Virus record (IMG/VR): IMGVR_UViG_3300005471_000048 | Span: 1-27,778 of that record | Source of the DNA: a virus | Strand: one strand, 5' to 3' | Length of the DNA: 27,778 nt | Shown: piece after piece, positions 6,691-13,227 of the stretch | How the letters are laid out: each line of letters begins with the position of its first letter | Numbering within the stretch: the stretch's first letter is position 1 | Made by a program: the position numbers and the translations under genes | The notes under the pieces: generated by a model | Seen by the model: the letters and a program-made list of their open reading frames with translations, nothing else | Database searches by the model: none | What the model was told of the DNA's origin: nothing

Positions 6691-7680
6691 TCAGAGGCTC
6701 TGAACGGCCCGCCGGACCCGCTCGTCGGTCCCGGCCACGTACCGCGCCCACTGCGACAGGTCAGCGTGGTTCATGAACCGCCGCCAGGTCTCGGGATCTG
6801 AGGACCGAGCGACCCTAGTCGACGCCGCGTGGCGCAGGAGATGCGGCCAGACCCTGCCGAGGCCGGCCTCCTGCTCGGCGGCGTGGACCCACTGACGGAA
6901 CCGCTCGGCGCCGACACCGATGAGGGCGTAAGATGACGGAGCCGGGGCACCAGGCCCCGTATCGCATCGGTCCCCAGCCTGCAGGCGGGACAACGAGCGA
7001 TCCTGGTTCGGGAGTCCGTCAGCGCGGGCTCGTCCGCCGGGGGGACGCTCTGCAGGGCGCCCCCCACGGCTTAGTAGGTGCCGAGCCGCGATCACTCCGG
7101 TCCGCTCGAGCGGCACGCTGTACGGCTTCCCACCCTTGGCCTCGAGCAGGTCAATGCGAGCGTCCGGGCCGAGGTGGACGTCGGCCGGTTTCACCTGCAT
7201 CAGCGACCCGACCCGAGCGCCGGTGACGTAGCAGAGCAGAATCGCCCACCCTCGCCGAGGCTCACGGCGGAAGGCGGCGCGGAGCAGCCGGCGCAGCTCG
7301 TCGTCGGACAGGTCCGGCGCCGGAGGTACCTTCGGCCGGGGGATGGGGATGTGTCCGGCTGGGTCGTCATCCTTCTCCCCGCTCATGTGCGCCCACCGAC
7401 AGAATGCGCGGAGCGCCCGTAGGGCGTCGCCCCGTTTCGACCCGTTGCGGGGGAGGGCGCCGAGGTACTCCTCGACATGCCGGGCGCGGACGTCGGCGAG
7501 CTCGAACCCTGCCGGGAACAGGTAGTCCGTCCACCAACAGAGCAGCTCGTACCGGTACTTCCTCCGTGTGGCGTCGGATCGTCCGAGGACATCAAGGTGG
7601 CGGTCGAACCGACGGAGCACCGCGGGGAAGGTGCGGTCCTCCATCTCTACGTCATCGGCGACAAGGGCTACGGCGCGCAT
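6691..7680 (-). CDS. int: Tyrosine-type integrase
   Basis: The 329-residue site-specific recombinase has an N-terminal SAM-like core-binding domain (about 15-110) and a catalytic domain from about 120. The catalytic residues can be placed: Arg156 in TGARVGSL, Lys in the AKGGK hairpin near 182-185, HLLRH at 280-284 (His280 and Arg283), His305 in MNHADL, and the nucleophile Tyr314 in WARYV. ATG 7680 is chosen because the further upstream frame overlaps the repressor in another frame. A Gly/Pro/Arg-rich stretch at about 203-250 separates the Lys hairpin from HxxR and has poor third-position GC; see findings. It integrates the phage into the host chromosome and lies next to the repressor, as in most temperate actinophages. 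Confidence 0.88.
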   Translation of the reverse strand: MRAVALVADDVEMEDRTFPAVLRRFDRHLDVLGRSDATRRKYRYELLCWWTDYLFPAGFELADVRARHVEEYLGALPRNGSKRGDALRALRAFCRWAHMSGEKDDDPAGHIPIPRPKVPPAPDLSDDELRRLLRAAFRREPRRGWAILLCYVTGARVGSLMQVKPADVHLGPDARIDLLEAKGGKPYSVPLERTGVIAARHLLSRGGRPAERPPGGRARADGLPNQDRSLSRLQAGDRCDTGPGAPAPSSYALIGVGAERFRQWVHAAEQEAGLGRVWPHLLRHAASTRVARSSDPETWRRFMNHADLSQWARYVAGTDERVRRAVQSL

Positions 7681-7714
7681 CGGTCGGTTAGGTGGTTCGG
7701 GTGGGGAGGCTGGG

Positions 7715-8002
7715 CTAGGCCGCTTGGGTTTGGGTTTGACCGTTGGAGGACGCCCGCGTGGCCGAAGGCGGATTCCCAAGAGGTGCTCCCACCTCGAGGA
7801 ACCGCTCGAACGGCACATCGTATAGCCCGGCGAGCAGGAGCAGGTCTTCGATCTCGATCGCCCGCTCGCCCTTCTCGATCCTGGACAGGCGCGACGTGTC
7901 GATGCCGGTCGCCTGCTCGACCTGAACCTGGGACAGCCCGCTCTCGGCGCGTGCTCCGCGGAGTCGTCCGGCGAGCTTCTGTCGGTACGTCTCTCGGTCC
8001 AT
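7715..8002 (-). CDS. XRE-family repressor (immunity repressor candidate)
   Basis: The 95-residue product has a classical XRE helix-turn-helix at about residues 14-65 (RGARAESGLSQVQVEQATG, then IDTSRLSRIEKGERAI and a scaffold helix ending YDVPFERFLEV). The C-terminal 25 residues are polar and likely disordered. ATG 8002 is preceded by GGGAGGGCGAGGG on the minus strand. It is divergent from the Cro-like gene and next to the integrase, which makes it the likely lysogeny repressor. No peptidase (S24) domain is present, so induction is not by LexA-like self-cleavage. Confidence 0.82.
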   Translation of the reverse strand: MDRETYRQKLAGRLRGARAESGLSQVQVEQATGIDTSRLSRIEKGERAIEIEDLLLLAGLYDVPFERFLEVGAPLGNPPSATRASSNGQTQTQAA

Positions 8003-8037
8003 CGGCCCTCGCCCTCCCTGGGGAATGGGGTACGTAG

Positions 8038-8057
8038 TCTGGGGGATTCCTCCCAGA
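8038..8057. promoter_or_regulatory. Inverted repeat, possible operator for the leftward promoter
   Basis: TCTGGG (8038-8043) and CCCAGA (8052-8057) are perfect inverted arms around an 8-base centre, and the inner bases are partly symmetric. A minus-strand TTGACT lies at 8064-8059, just upstream in the direction of the repressor gene. No good -10 box is visible at 16-18 bases, so the leftward promoter is uncertain. Confidence 0.5.
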
Positions 8058-8083
8058 TAGTCAAATCCATACCCGGTGAGGGG

Positions 8084-8112
8084 TTGACTGCTCGCCCGTG
8101 GGCGAGTACGGT
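8084..8112 (+). promoter_or_regulatory. Rightward early promoter with palindromic operator in the spacer
   Basis: TTGACT (8084-8089), a 17-base spacer, then TACGGT (8107-8112): a good sigma70-type promoter. The spacer contains the perfect palindrome CTCGCCC-GT-GGGCGAG (8091-8106). A repressor dimer bound there would block RNA polymerase directly. The predicted transcription start is near 8119, only about two bases before ATG 8121. Confidence 0.8.
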
Positions 8113-8120
8113 ACCCACCC

Positions 8121-8348
8121 ATGCAAGCAATGCCCGCACTCGCAAGGCTCCGAGGTGCCCGCGGCCTCTCGCAGCGGCAGCTCGCCCAGCGCGCTGACCT
8201 CACCGTCGAGACCGTCTCGGACATCGAGCGTGGCGCGACGGCCAGGCCGTATCCGTCCACGATCCGCAAGCTCGCGCGCGCCCTCGAGATGGACTTCGAC
8301 GAGCTGGCGGCGCTGCTGACCGAGGAGCCCGACGAGGTGTCAGCGTGA
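8121..8348 (+). CDS. Cro-like XRE-family regulator
   Basis: The 75-residue protein carries a single XRE helix-turn-helix across nearly its whole length: LRGARGLSQRQLAQRADLTVETVSDIERG, then a scaffold helix and LEMDFDELAALL. It is the first gene of the rightward early operon and is divergent from the repressor, so a Cro-like role in the lytic switch is likely. There is almost no 5' leader between the predicted promoter and ATG, so translation is probably leaderless. Its end overlaps the next gene by GTGA. Confidence 0.8.
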   Translation: MQAMPALARLRGARGLSQRQLAQRADLTVETVSDIERGATARPYPSTIRKLARALEMDFDELAALLTEEPDEVSA

Positions 8349-8584
8349 ACACGCGCGAGCGGCTCGAGCTGATTCGTGAGGACTGCAAGGCCGACGCCGC
8401 GCGACCGATCATCGACCACCTGCAGGAGCCGACCCCGGCCGAGCTCCGGCTGGCATTGGGCGGTCGACTCGGCGAGGTCTACGCCATGCTCAACGCGCTC
8501 GCCGACTCGATGCTTGAGCAGCAGGATCAACTCGACGCCATCGAGGCGACACTCGACCGGGCTGAGGCGGCGGCGGCACCATGA
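8345..8584 (+). CDS. Hypothetical helical early protein
   Basis: The 79-residue product starts at GTG, overlapping the Cro-like gene. It is rich in Leu, Glu, Asp and Ala, and its C-terminal half (LADSMLEQQDQLDAIEATLDRAEAAAA) should form a coiled coil. No family was recognised. Tight coupling suggests it is expressed with the switch gene. Confidence 0.6.
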   Translation: MNTRERLELIREDCKADAARPIIDHLQEPTPAELRLALGGRLGEVYAMLNALADSMLEQQDQLDAIEATLDRAEAAAAP

Positions 8585-8655
8585 CCTACCCGCTCATGTG
8601 TTCTCGCTTCCCGTGCCGGCGGTGCCCGGTATCAATCCGGAAGGGGCAGGCATGA
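8581..8655 (+). CDS. 24-residue ORF linking two genes by ATGA overlaps
   Basis: From ATG 8581 a 24-codon frame encodes a basic peptide with three cysteines (MTYPLMCSRFPCRRCPVS, then IRKGQA). It overlaps the preceding stop by ATGA, and its own TGA overlaps the next ATG at 8652. It may be a real micropeptide or a translational bridge that feeds ribosomes to the next gene. Confidence 0.4.
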   Translation: MTYPLMCSRFPCRRCPVSIRKGQA

Positions 8656-8807
8656 CCTACCTGTACGTGGCCACGTTCAAGGGCCAGCACCTCGGCTCGG
8701 GCATCATCTGGGCGGACGACATCTACGACGCGTTCGACCAAGCCCGCCACCTGTACGGGGTGCTGGCCGACATCACGATTCGCGAGGACGAGGAGGTCAA
8801 CGCATGA
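8652..8807 (+). CDS. Small hypothetical early protein
   Basis: The 51-residue product is acidic, with an N-terminal beta strand (MTYLYVATFKGQHLGSGIIW) followed by a helix (DDIYDAFDQARHLYG) and a C-terminal strand. The layout resembles small alpha-beta phage proteins of unknown function. It is joined to both neighbours by ATGA overlaps. Confidence 0.6.
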   Translation: MTYLYVATFKGQHLGSGIIWADDIYDAFDQARHLYGVLADITIREDEEVNA

Positions 8808-8860
8808 GCACGCTGAAGGATGAGGTGCTGGGCATTTCGGAGCGAGGGCTGGGGGCATGA
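8804..8860 (+). CDS. 18-residue ORF bridging two genes
   Basis: ATG 8804 overlaps the previous stop, and its TGA (8858-8860) overlaps ATG 8857 of the next gene. The 18-residue peptide (MSTLKDEVLGISERGLGA) is too short to classify. Its exact fit between the two genes supports translational coupling rather than chance. Confidence 0.4.
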   Translation: MSTLKDEVLGISERGLGA

Positions 8861-9174
8861 CCCTGACCCAGGATGGCGGCACCGCGCGGTATGCCGGCGG
8901 CGACGGCTGGTACGTGGAGGGCCGGGTCCCGAACCCGTGGCACGACGTGACCATGGGACCCTTCGACACTGCGCGCGACGCCGGCGAGGCTGGGCGAGAG
9001 CGCCGGCTCGGAGGGCGGCACCTGTTCCAGGTACGTGAGGGGCGGCGAGTGGTGGCGGCCGCAGCGCCAGCACGTCATCGCTGCGATCACTGCGGCTGGT
9101 CACCGTGCCGCTGGTGGTGCCTCGGTCCCGATGCCGAGTGGTACTCCGTCAACCCAGCCCGGCGGATCGCGTGA
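8857..9174 (+). CDS. Hypothetical protein with C-terminal zinc-ribbon-like cysteines
   Basis: The 105-residue product has an N-terminal beta-rich part with a GDGWYVEGRVPNPWHDVTMGPF segment. The C-terminal part has HRCDHCGWSPCRWWC, with Cys, His and Trp spaced like a small metal-binding knuckle. No family was recognised. Confidence 0.6.
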   Translation: MTLTQDGGTARYAGGDGWYVEGRVPNPWHDVTMGPFDTARDAGEAGRERRLGGRHLFQVREGRRVVAAAAPARHRCDHCGWSPCRWWCLGPDAEWYSVNPARRIA

Positions 9175-9434
9175 TGCATCATCTCCTCCGCAAGGTCGGG
9201 TTCACCCCGCTCGCTGGCGTCCGCACACGAGCCGAGCTCGACGAGGAGATCGCCCAGGAGAACCGGGCGATCGCGCGCATCGAGCAGGCGATCGACGAGT
9301 ACGTCCCGCCGACGTGTGAGTTCTGCACGGCGTCGGCGATGGACTGGTGTTCGCTCTGCGAGCGTCCGATGTGCGAGGACGATTCGGTCGCCGATGGCAT
9401 TTGCATCGAGTGCGACGCGGAGGTGCTCCGGTGA
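9174..9434 (+). CDS. Zinc-binding small protein
   Basis: The 86-residue product has an N-terminal helix (LDEEIAQENRAIARIEQAI), then a cysteine-rich region with CEFC, CSLC, C and CIEC pairs spaced over about 30 residues, like a B-box or treble-clef metal site. It starts at ATG within the TGATG overlap of the previous gene. It probably binds zinc and possibly protein or nucleic acid; no specific role is known. Confidence 0.6.
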   Translation: MHHLLRKVGFTPLAGVRTRAELDEEIAQENRAIARIEQAIDEYVPPTCEFCTASAMDWCSLCERPMCEDDSVADGICIECDAEVLR

Positions 9435-9622
9435 TCGTCCTGTCGCCGACCGAGCGCCGCGTGTTCGAGCTGTTCCTCCGTGGTCACTCGCTAGATCAGA
9501 TCGCCGTCGCGTGCTGCATCTCGTTCTACACCGCGCGCGAGCACCTCAGCGCGGTCATGCGGAAGTTCGGCGTGCGGTCGCGGATCGAGCTCCTGTACCT
9601 GGCGAATCAGAGGGTCGCATGA
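9431..9622 (+). CDS. LuxR-type helix-turn-helix protein
   Basis: The 63-residue product is little more than a LuxR C-terminal HTH domain: LSPTERRVFELFLRGHSLDQIA, then a recognition helix in SFYTAREHLSAVMRKFG and a closing RIELLYLA. There is no sensor or receiver domain, so it is a stand-alone DNA-binding protein, perhaps controlling the middle or late promoter. GTG 9431 overlaps the preceding TGA. Confidence 0.75.
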   Translation: MIVLSPTERRVFELFLRGHSLDQIAVACCISFYTAREHLSAVMRKFGVRSRIELLYLANQRVA

Positions 9623-9975
9623 GCCCGGCGCTGTCGTGGGCGGCGTTCCTGGTCTGCATCGCCATCGGCGCCGTGGTCTACGTCGTCGTGGCGGGCGGTG
9701 GTCGGTATCGCCGGATGGAGCGCGACGCTCTCTGGCACGCGGGATGGGACGACCCGAAACGGTCTGCGCCATCTCTGCGCGTCTACGGCGGCGTGTACGA
9801 CCACGAGGCCCGCGGCGATTTCGACTGGACGTTCGACCACGACCCGCTGACCGACGACTGCGAGGTCTGCCGCGGGCGACGTCGTCGAGCATTCAACCGG
9901 CTCGCCGACCGACTTGGATCACCACGCGATGCCGACGAGCTACTGGCCGCGATCCGCGAGGAGCTCGAGTCATGA
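9619..9975 (+). CDS. Membrane-anchored hypothetical protein
   Basis: The 118-residue product has one N-terminal transmembrane helix (LSWAAFLVCIAIGAVVYVVVAG) followed by a soluble domain. That domain has many acidic and aromatic residues (DFDWTFDHDPLTDDCEVCRGRRRRAF) and a CxxC. It is joined by ATGA to the LuxR-like gene. No family was recognised; it could be a superinfection-exclusion or host-takeover protein, which is inference only. Confidence 0.6.
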   Translation: MSPALSWAAFLVCIAIGAVVYVVVAGGGRYRRMERDALWHAGWDDPKRSAPSLRVYGGVYDHEARGDFDWTFDHDPLTDDCEVCRGRRRRAFNRLADRLGSPRDADELLAAIREELES

Positions 9976-10271
9976 GGGTCAACGTCTACGCCGAGGAGCT
10001 CACCGACCGCATCGAGCACGTCACCAAGTCGATGCCGATGGACGATCACGGGCTCGGGGGCATCACGTTCCACGCCGTTCGCCTCTACCTCGGGTTCCCA
10101 TTCCTGCACCGTGAGGACGACGACGACTCATCGGCAATCACCGTCTGGGTCCCGTGGACGAGGGCCGAGGGGCACGACTTCGATCGGGTGATCTCGACCT
10201 TGAGGGGCATGGCGCGGACGCTCGAAATCGTGCGAGACGAGGTCAAGGAACACGAGCCGGTGAAGTCGTGA
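9972..10271 (+). CDS. Hypothetical early protein
   Basis: The 99-residue product has alternating beta-strand and helix character, with an acidic EDDDDSS loop in the middle and a C-terminal helix (TLRGMARTLEIVRDEVKEH). It is coupled by ATGA to its upstream neighbour and by GTGA to the nuclease gene. No recognisable family. Confidence 0.6.
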   Translation: MRVNVYAEELTDRIEHVTKSMPMDDHGLGGITFHAVRLYLGFPFLHREDDDDSSAITVWVPWTRAEGHDFDRVISTLRGMARTLEIVRDEVKEHEPVKS

Positions 10272-11239
10272 GCGAGCCGCGTAGGGACAGGTGGGGTCGA
10301 TACCTCCTACCCGATCCCGTCACCGGCGAGGAGCGCGCGTGGACGCGGGCGACGACCCTAGCGAACACGCTGTCGGACCCGTGGGGCCTCGTCGACTGGA
10401 AACTCCGCATGGCCGTCAAGGGCGTCGCCACGCGCGACGACCTGCGCGCGCTCGCGTCGGCGCTGCCGCTCGACACCGGGAAGAAGCAACTCAACGAGGT
10501 CGCGCAGGACGCGATCGAGTACGCCGGGGGCTCGAGCGGCCGGAACATGGGCACGGCGCTGCACGAGTGGACCGCGCAGTCCGACCGGGGCGAGGCCCCG
10601 GAGGTGCCGTCGCCGTGGGACCGAGACCTCGAGGCGTACCATGCGGCGCTCGCGGTACGCAGGGTGAGCGTTGCGCCGTCGATGGTCGAGCAGATCGTGT
10701 GCCTTCCTGATCTCGGCGTGGCCGGGACGCTTGATCGAATCGTGCAGTGGCATCCAGGGCTCTACATCGCCGACGTGAAGACCGCCGCTGGGCTCGACTA
10801 TTCGTGGCTTGAGATCGCGATCCAGCTCGCCATCTACGCCAACGCGGAGTGGATGTGGGACGCCGACGCCGAACAGTGGATCGGGATGCGCGCGGTCGAC
10901 CGCACGCAGGGGCTCGTGATGCACCTGCCCGTCGGCCAGGCTCGGTGCGAGCTGTATTGGGTCGACCTTGAGATCGGGTGGGAAGCGGTGACGCTCGCGG
11001 TCGACGTGCGCGAGTGGCGCAAGCGGAAGGACATCTCCCGGCCGTTCGGCGTCGACCTGCTGGGTCGGTCTCCGGTGCAGCCGGTGCTCGACTTGGCGGG
11101 GGAGGCCCAGACCGATGCTAGCCAGGGACCGGCCTCCCTCGTCGAGGATTCCCCGGTCGACGCAGGCGCGATCGAGACCGAGGGGGCGGGCGTGACCGCG
11201 CTCGTAGCTGCGCCCGCCCCCGCCGGGGATGACTCGTGA
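10268..11239 (+). CDS. PD-(D/E)XK nuclease, RecB/Cas4-like exonuclease
   Basis: The 323-residue protein carries the nuclease core in order: an early MGTALHEW helix (about residue 94), then VEQIVC (about 140), AGTLDRIV with the metal-binding Asp, and IADVKTA with the D-x-K pair (about 170). The downstream helix QLAIYANA matches the QxxxY motif of RecB/Cas4-type exonucleases. Such phage nucleases pair with a strand-annealing protein for recombination and DNA processing, and the next large gene fits that partner role. GTG start with a GTGA overlap. The acidic Pro/Ala-rich C-terminus (from about 280) is probably disordered. Confidence 0.8.
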   Translation: MSEPRRDRWGRYLLPDPVTGEERAWTRATTLANTLSDPWGLVDWKLRMAVKGVATRDDLRALASALPLDTGKKQLNEVAQDAIEYAGGSSGRNMGTALHEWTAQSDRGEAPEVPSPWDRDLEAYHAALAVRRVSVAPSMVEQIVCLPDLGVAGTLDRIVQWHPGLYIADVKTAAGLDYSWLEIAIQLAIYANAEWMWDADAEQWIGMRAVDRTQGLVMHLPVGQARCELYWVDLEIGWEAVTLAVDVREWRKRKDISRPFGVDLLGRSPVQPVLDLAGEAQTDASQGPASLVEDSPVDAGAIETEGAGVTALVAAPAPAGDDS

Positions 11240-11403
11240 TGCGTGCCGCTGTCGTGAACGGCGGTATCGGGGGGTCGCGGACCCCGGGCGTGAGGCTGTG
11301 CTGCCGCGACAGGGCCTCAAGATGCCTTTTTTCACCCCGGGTGGCGGGGGTCGGGCGACTCCCCTGGCCTCCGTCCCCGGGTCAAAACGTGGGGGACGCA
11401 TGA
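11239..11403 (+). CDS. Possible 54-residue ORF between nuclease and annealing genes
   Basis: ATG 11239 overlaps the nuclease stop, and the TGA (11401-11403) overlaps ATG 11400 of the next gene, so a 54-codon frame fits exactly. The peptide is Gly/Arg/Pro-rich, with two cysteines in LCCRDR. Composition is not strongly protein-like. The stretch may instead be a regulatory spacer, since it holds the hairpin GGGGTC-GCG-GACCCC (11271-11285). Confidence 0.35.
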   Translation: MRAAVVNGGIGGSRTPGVRLCCRDRASRCLFSPRVAGVGRLPWPPSPGQNVGDA

Positions 11404-12209
11404 GCGAGCCCGCCGCCATCGAGCGTCGCGACGATGCCCTGTCGCAGATCGTCGGAACCGGCGACACACGCGCGATGCTCGAGAGCGTCGAGCGGAACGT
11501 CCGCGACGTCATCGACATCGCCCGCGACCGTGGATTCGTGACCCGGTTCAATAACCGCGACTTCTTCGGGTTCCCCGCTTGGTCGCTGCTCGCCATGACG
11601 TATGGGCTGACGCCGTTCGTCGAGTGGACTCGGCCGGTCGAGAACGGTTGGGAGGCAAGGGCTATCGTGCGGACCCGCGACGGCGACGTGGTCGGATCGG
11701 CCGAGGCGATGTGCACGCGCAAGGAACAACCGCGGCGTAACGCCGACGACCACACGCTGCGGGCGATGGCCCAGACACGGGCGATGCGGAACGCGCTGCG
11801 GTCCTGCCTCGGCGCCGCACTGGTCATGGCCGGCTTCGACTTCGCCGACCCGGAGGGACCGGCCACGAACGAACAGGTCGGCCTGTTGCACCAGCTCGAG
11901 CGCGAGATCGGGATGTCGCACGACGAGGGTCACGCGATGGCGAACGTGGACTCGTACAAGCAGCTCAACCGCGAGGACGCGTCCACCCTGATCGACAGGT
12001 GGACGGCGGTCCGCGACGAACTTGGAACGTCCGCCGCTCTTGGGGAAGTTGCGGCGGCAGAGGAGTCCCCGGAGCCCGAGCCCGTAAGGGGAAGGCGAGC
12101 GAAAGGCGCCGGGGACTCCTCACCACCCTGCTCACACCCGTCGTGGAAGCGGTCGGAGGGTGAGCTCCGCTGTACCAAGTGTGGCACCGCGAAGAAGGCC
12201 GCGACGTGA
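11400..12209 (+). CDS. Probable phage recombination / single-strand annealing protein with zinc finger
   Basis: The 269-residue product contains W-x-LLAMTYGL, EARAIVRTRDGDVVG and HTLRAMAQTRAMRNALRS-x-L motifs. This is a pattern shared by a family of phage recombination-type proteins encoded beside RecB-like nucleases. The C-terminus carries CSHPSWKR followed by CTKCG, a compact zinc knuckle likely to bind DNA. ATG 11400 is chosen because GGGGGA lies upstream and the stop of the small ORF overlaps it; the frame is open further upstream. Family identity is by motif memory, so the annealing role is probable rather than certain. It follows the exonuclease gene directly. Confidence 0.55.
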   Translation: MSEPAAIERRDDALSQIVGTGDTRAMLESVERNVRDVIDIARDRGFVTRFNNRDFFGFPAWSLLAMTYGLTPFVEWTRPVENGWEARAIVRTRDGDVVGSAEAMCTRKEQPRRNADDHTLRAMAQTRAMRNALRSCLGAALVMAGFDFADPEGPATNEQVGLLHQLEREIGMSHDEGHAMANVDSYKQLNREDASTLIDRWTAVRDELGTSAALGEVAAAEESPEPEPVRGRRAKGAGDSSPPCSHPSWKRSEGELRCTKCGTAKKAAT

Positions 12210-12418
12210 CGGCGGCGATCTGTTCGCACCCCGCCCACGTCGGCGCACGTCTCGTTGAACGCCGCGACCTCCTCGAGGAACGCACCGAGTGGCGCGACGT
12301 CGTGACGCAGTCTCGGTTCCTCGTTCGTACCCGTCGGCGGGTCTGCCGCGACTGCGCCCGGCGTGACGTCGCGCGGCTCGACGGCGTGACCGGAGACCAG
12401 GCGGCGATGCAGCTATGA
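12206..12418 (+). CDS. Small Cys-containing early protein
   Basis: The 70-residue basic product has CSHP near the N-terminus and C-x2-C (CRDCARRDV) near residue 48, which could form one metal site. GTG start at 12206 overlaps the previous TGA, and its end overlaps the initiator ATG at 12415. No family recognised. Confidence 0.58.
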   Translation: MTAAICSHPAHVGARLVERRDLLEERTEWRDVVTQSRFLVRTRRRVCRDCARRDVARLDGVTGDQAAMQL

Positions 12419-13227
12419 GCCGGATCCGCACGGTCAAGCCGGACTTCTTCACCCATCCGAGCATCACGCCGCTGTCGATCCCGGCGCGGCTGCTGCTGCT
12501 GTCACTGCTGACCCAGGCCGACGACGAGGGCCGGCTGTACGACCAGGGCGCGAAGATTCGAGGGCTCGCCTTCGGCGACGACGACCGAGTGAACATCGCC
12601 GCGCTGCTGGCCGAGCTCGCCGATCACGAGCGCATCCTCCGGTACGAGATGGGCGGCCGAGCGTGTATCCAAATCCTCGGTTTCGCGGATCACCAGCGCG
12701 TCAACCGACCGACGCCCAGCGTCATCCCTCCTCCCGGTCTATTCAGCGCGCCCTCACCGAACGGTCAGGGAGTCCTCACTGAGCCCTCACCGCTGGAAGG
12801 GAAAGGAAGGGAAAGGAAGGGAAAGGAAGGGAAAGGAGTCACGCCGCGTGAGCGCGACGTGATCGCCGACACCCTGGCCCGCATCGAAGGGGGCAACCCG
12901 CTCGAGGTCCCGGCCTCCCACATGCGAACGCTCTGCGTCAAGGCGAACGAGCTGCGAAAGGTCGCGCCCGACGTGACCCCGACCGAGGTCGAACGGCGCG
13001 CGCGCAACTGGTCGGGGCACATGCACGACGCGACGATCAGCGGCCCGGCCGTTGTGAAGCATTGGGCGCGGCTCGCCAATCCGGCGCGCGTCGGCCCGGC
13101 GACGAACCACCCGCTCGATCGCATGGCCCGCGACCTGATCGAGGGGGTGAACGCGAATGGTGACCGAGGAAGCACGAGCTCTGGCGCTGCGCCTGTTGGC
13201 GAGCTACCCAGGGTGGCCGGTGAGTGA
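12415..13227 (+). CDS. Replication initiator / replisome organiser with internal iterons
   Basis: The 270-residue protein begins with a winged-helix region typical of phage replisome organisers (SRIRTVKPDFFTHPSI, then SIPARLLLLSLLTQADDEGRL and FGDDDRVNIAALLAELADHERI). It is followed by a Pro-rich linker and a Gly/Lys/Glu/Arg repeat stretch at about 122-141, then a C-terminal helical domain. The repeat stretch is the translation of four 10-bp DNA repeats (12796-12835), which resemble origin iterons inside an initiator gene, as in lambda O. The C-terminal domain probably recruits the helicase or its loader. A DnaD-like or O-like role is inferred from the N-terminal pattern and context. Confidence 0.75.
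   Translation: MSRIRTVKPDFFTHPSITPLSIPARLLLLSLLTQADDEGRLYDQGAKIRGLAFGDDDRVNIAALLAELADHERILRYEMGGRACIQILGFADHQRVNRPTPSVIPPPGLFSAPSPNGQGVLTEPSPLEGKGRERKGKEGKGVTPRERDVIADTLARIEGGNPLEVPASHMRTLCVKANELRKVAPDVTPTEVERRARNWSGHMHDATISGPAVVKHWARLANPARVGPATNHPLDRMARDLIEGVNANGDRGSTSSGAAPVGELPRVAGE
12796..12835 (+). repeat. Four 10-bp iterons (candidate replication origin)
   Basis: GAAGGGAAAG is repeated perfectly four times with no spacing (12796-12805, 12806-12815, 12816-12825, 12826-12835). The period is close to one DNA turn and not a multiple of three, so DNA rather than peptide appears to be selected. It lies in the middle of the replication initiator gene. Confidence 0.7.

Noticed and set aside
7681-8145. 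155-residue N-terminal extension of the integrase frame
   Set aside because: It runs through the repressor gene in another frame and has Arg/Ser/Pro-rich shadow composition; integrase homology starts after ATG 7680.
12796-12835. CRISPR or simple peptide repeat interpretation of the 10-bp repeats
   Set aside because: There are no spacers, and the unit is not a codon multiple; iterons inside an initiator gene explain it better.
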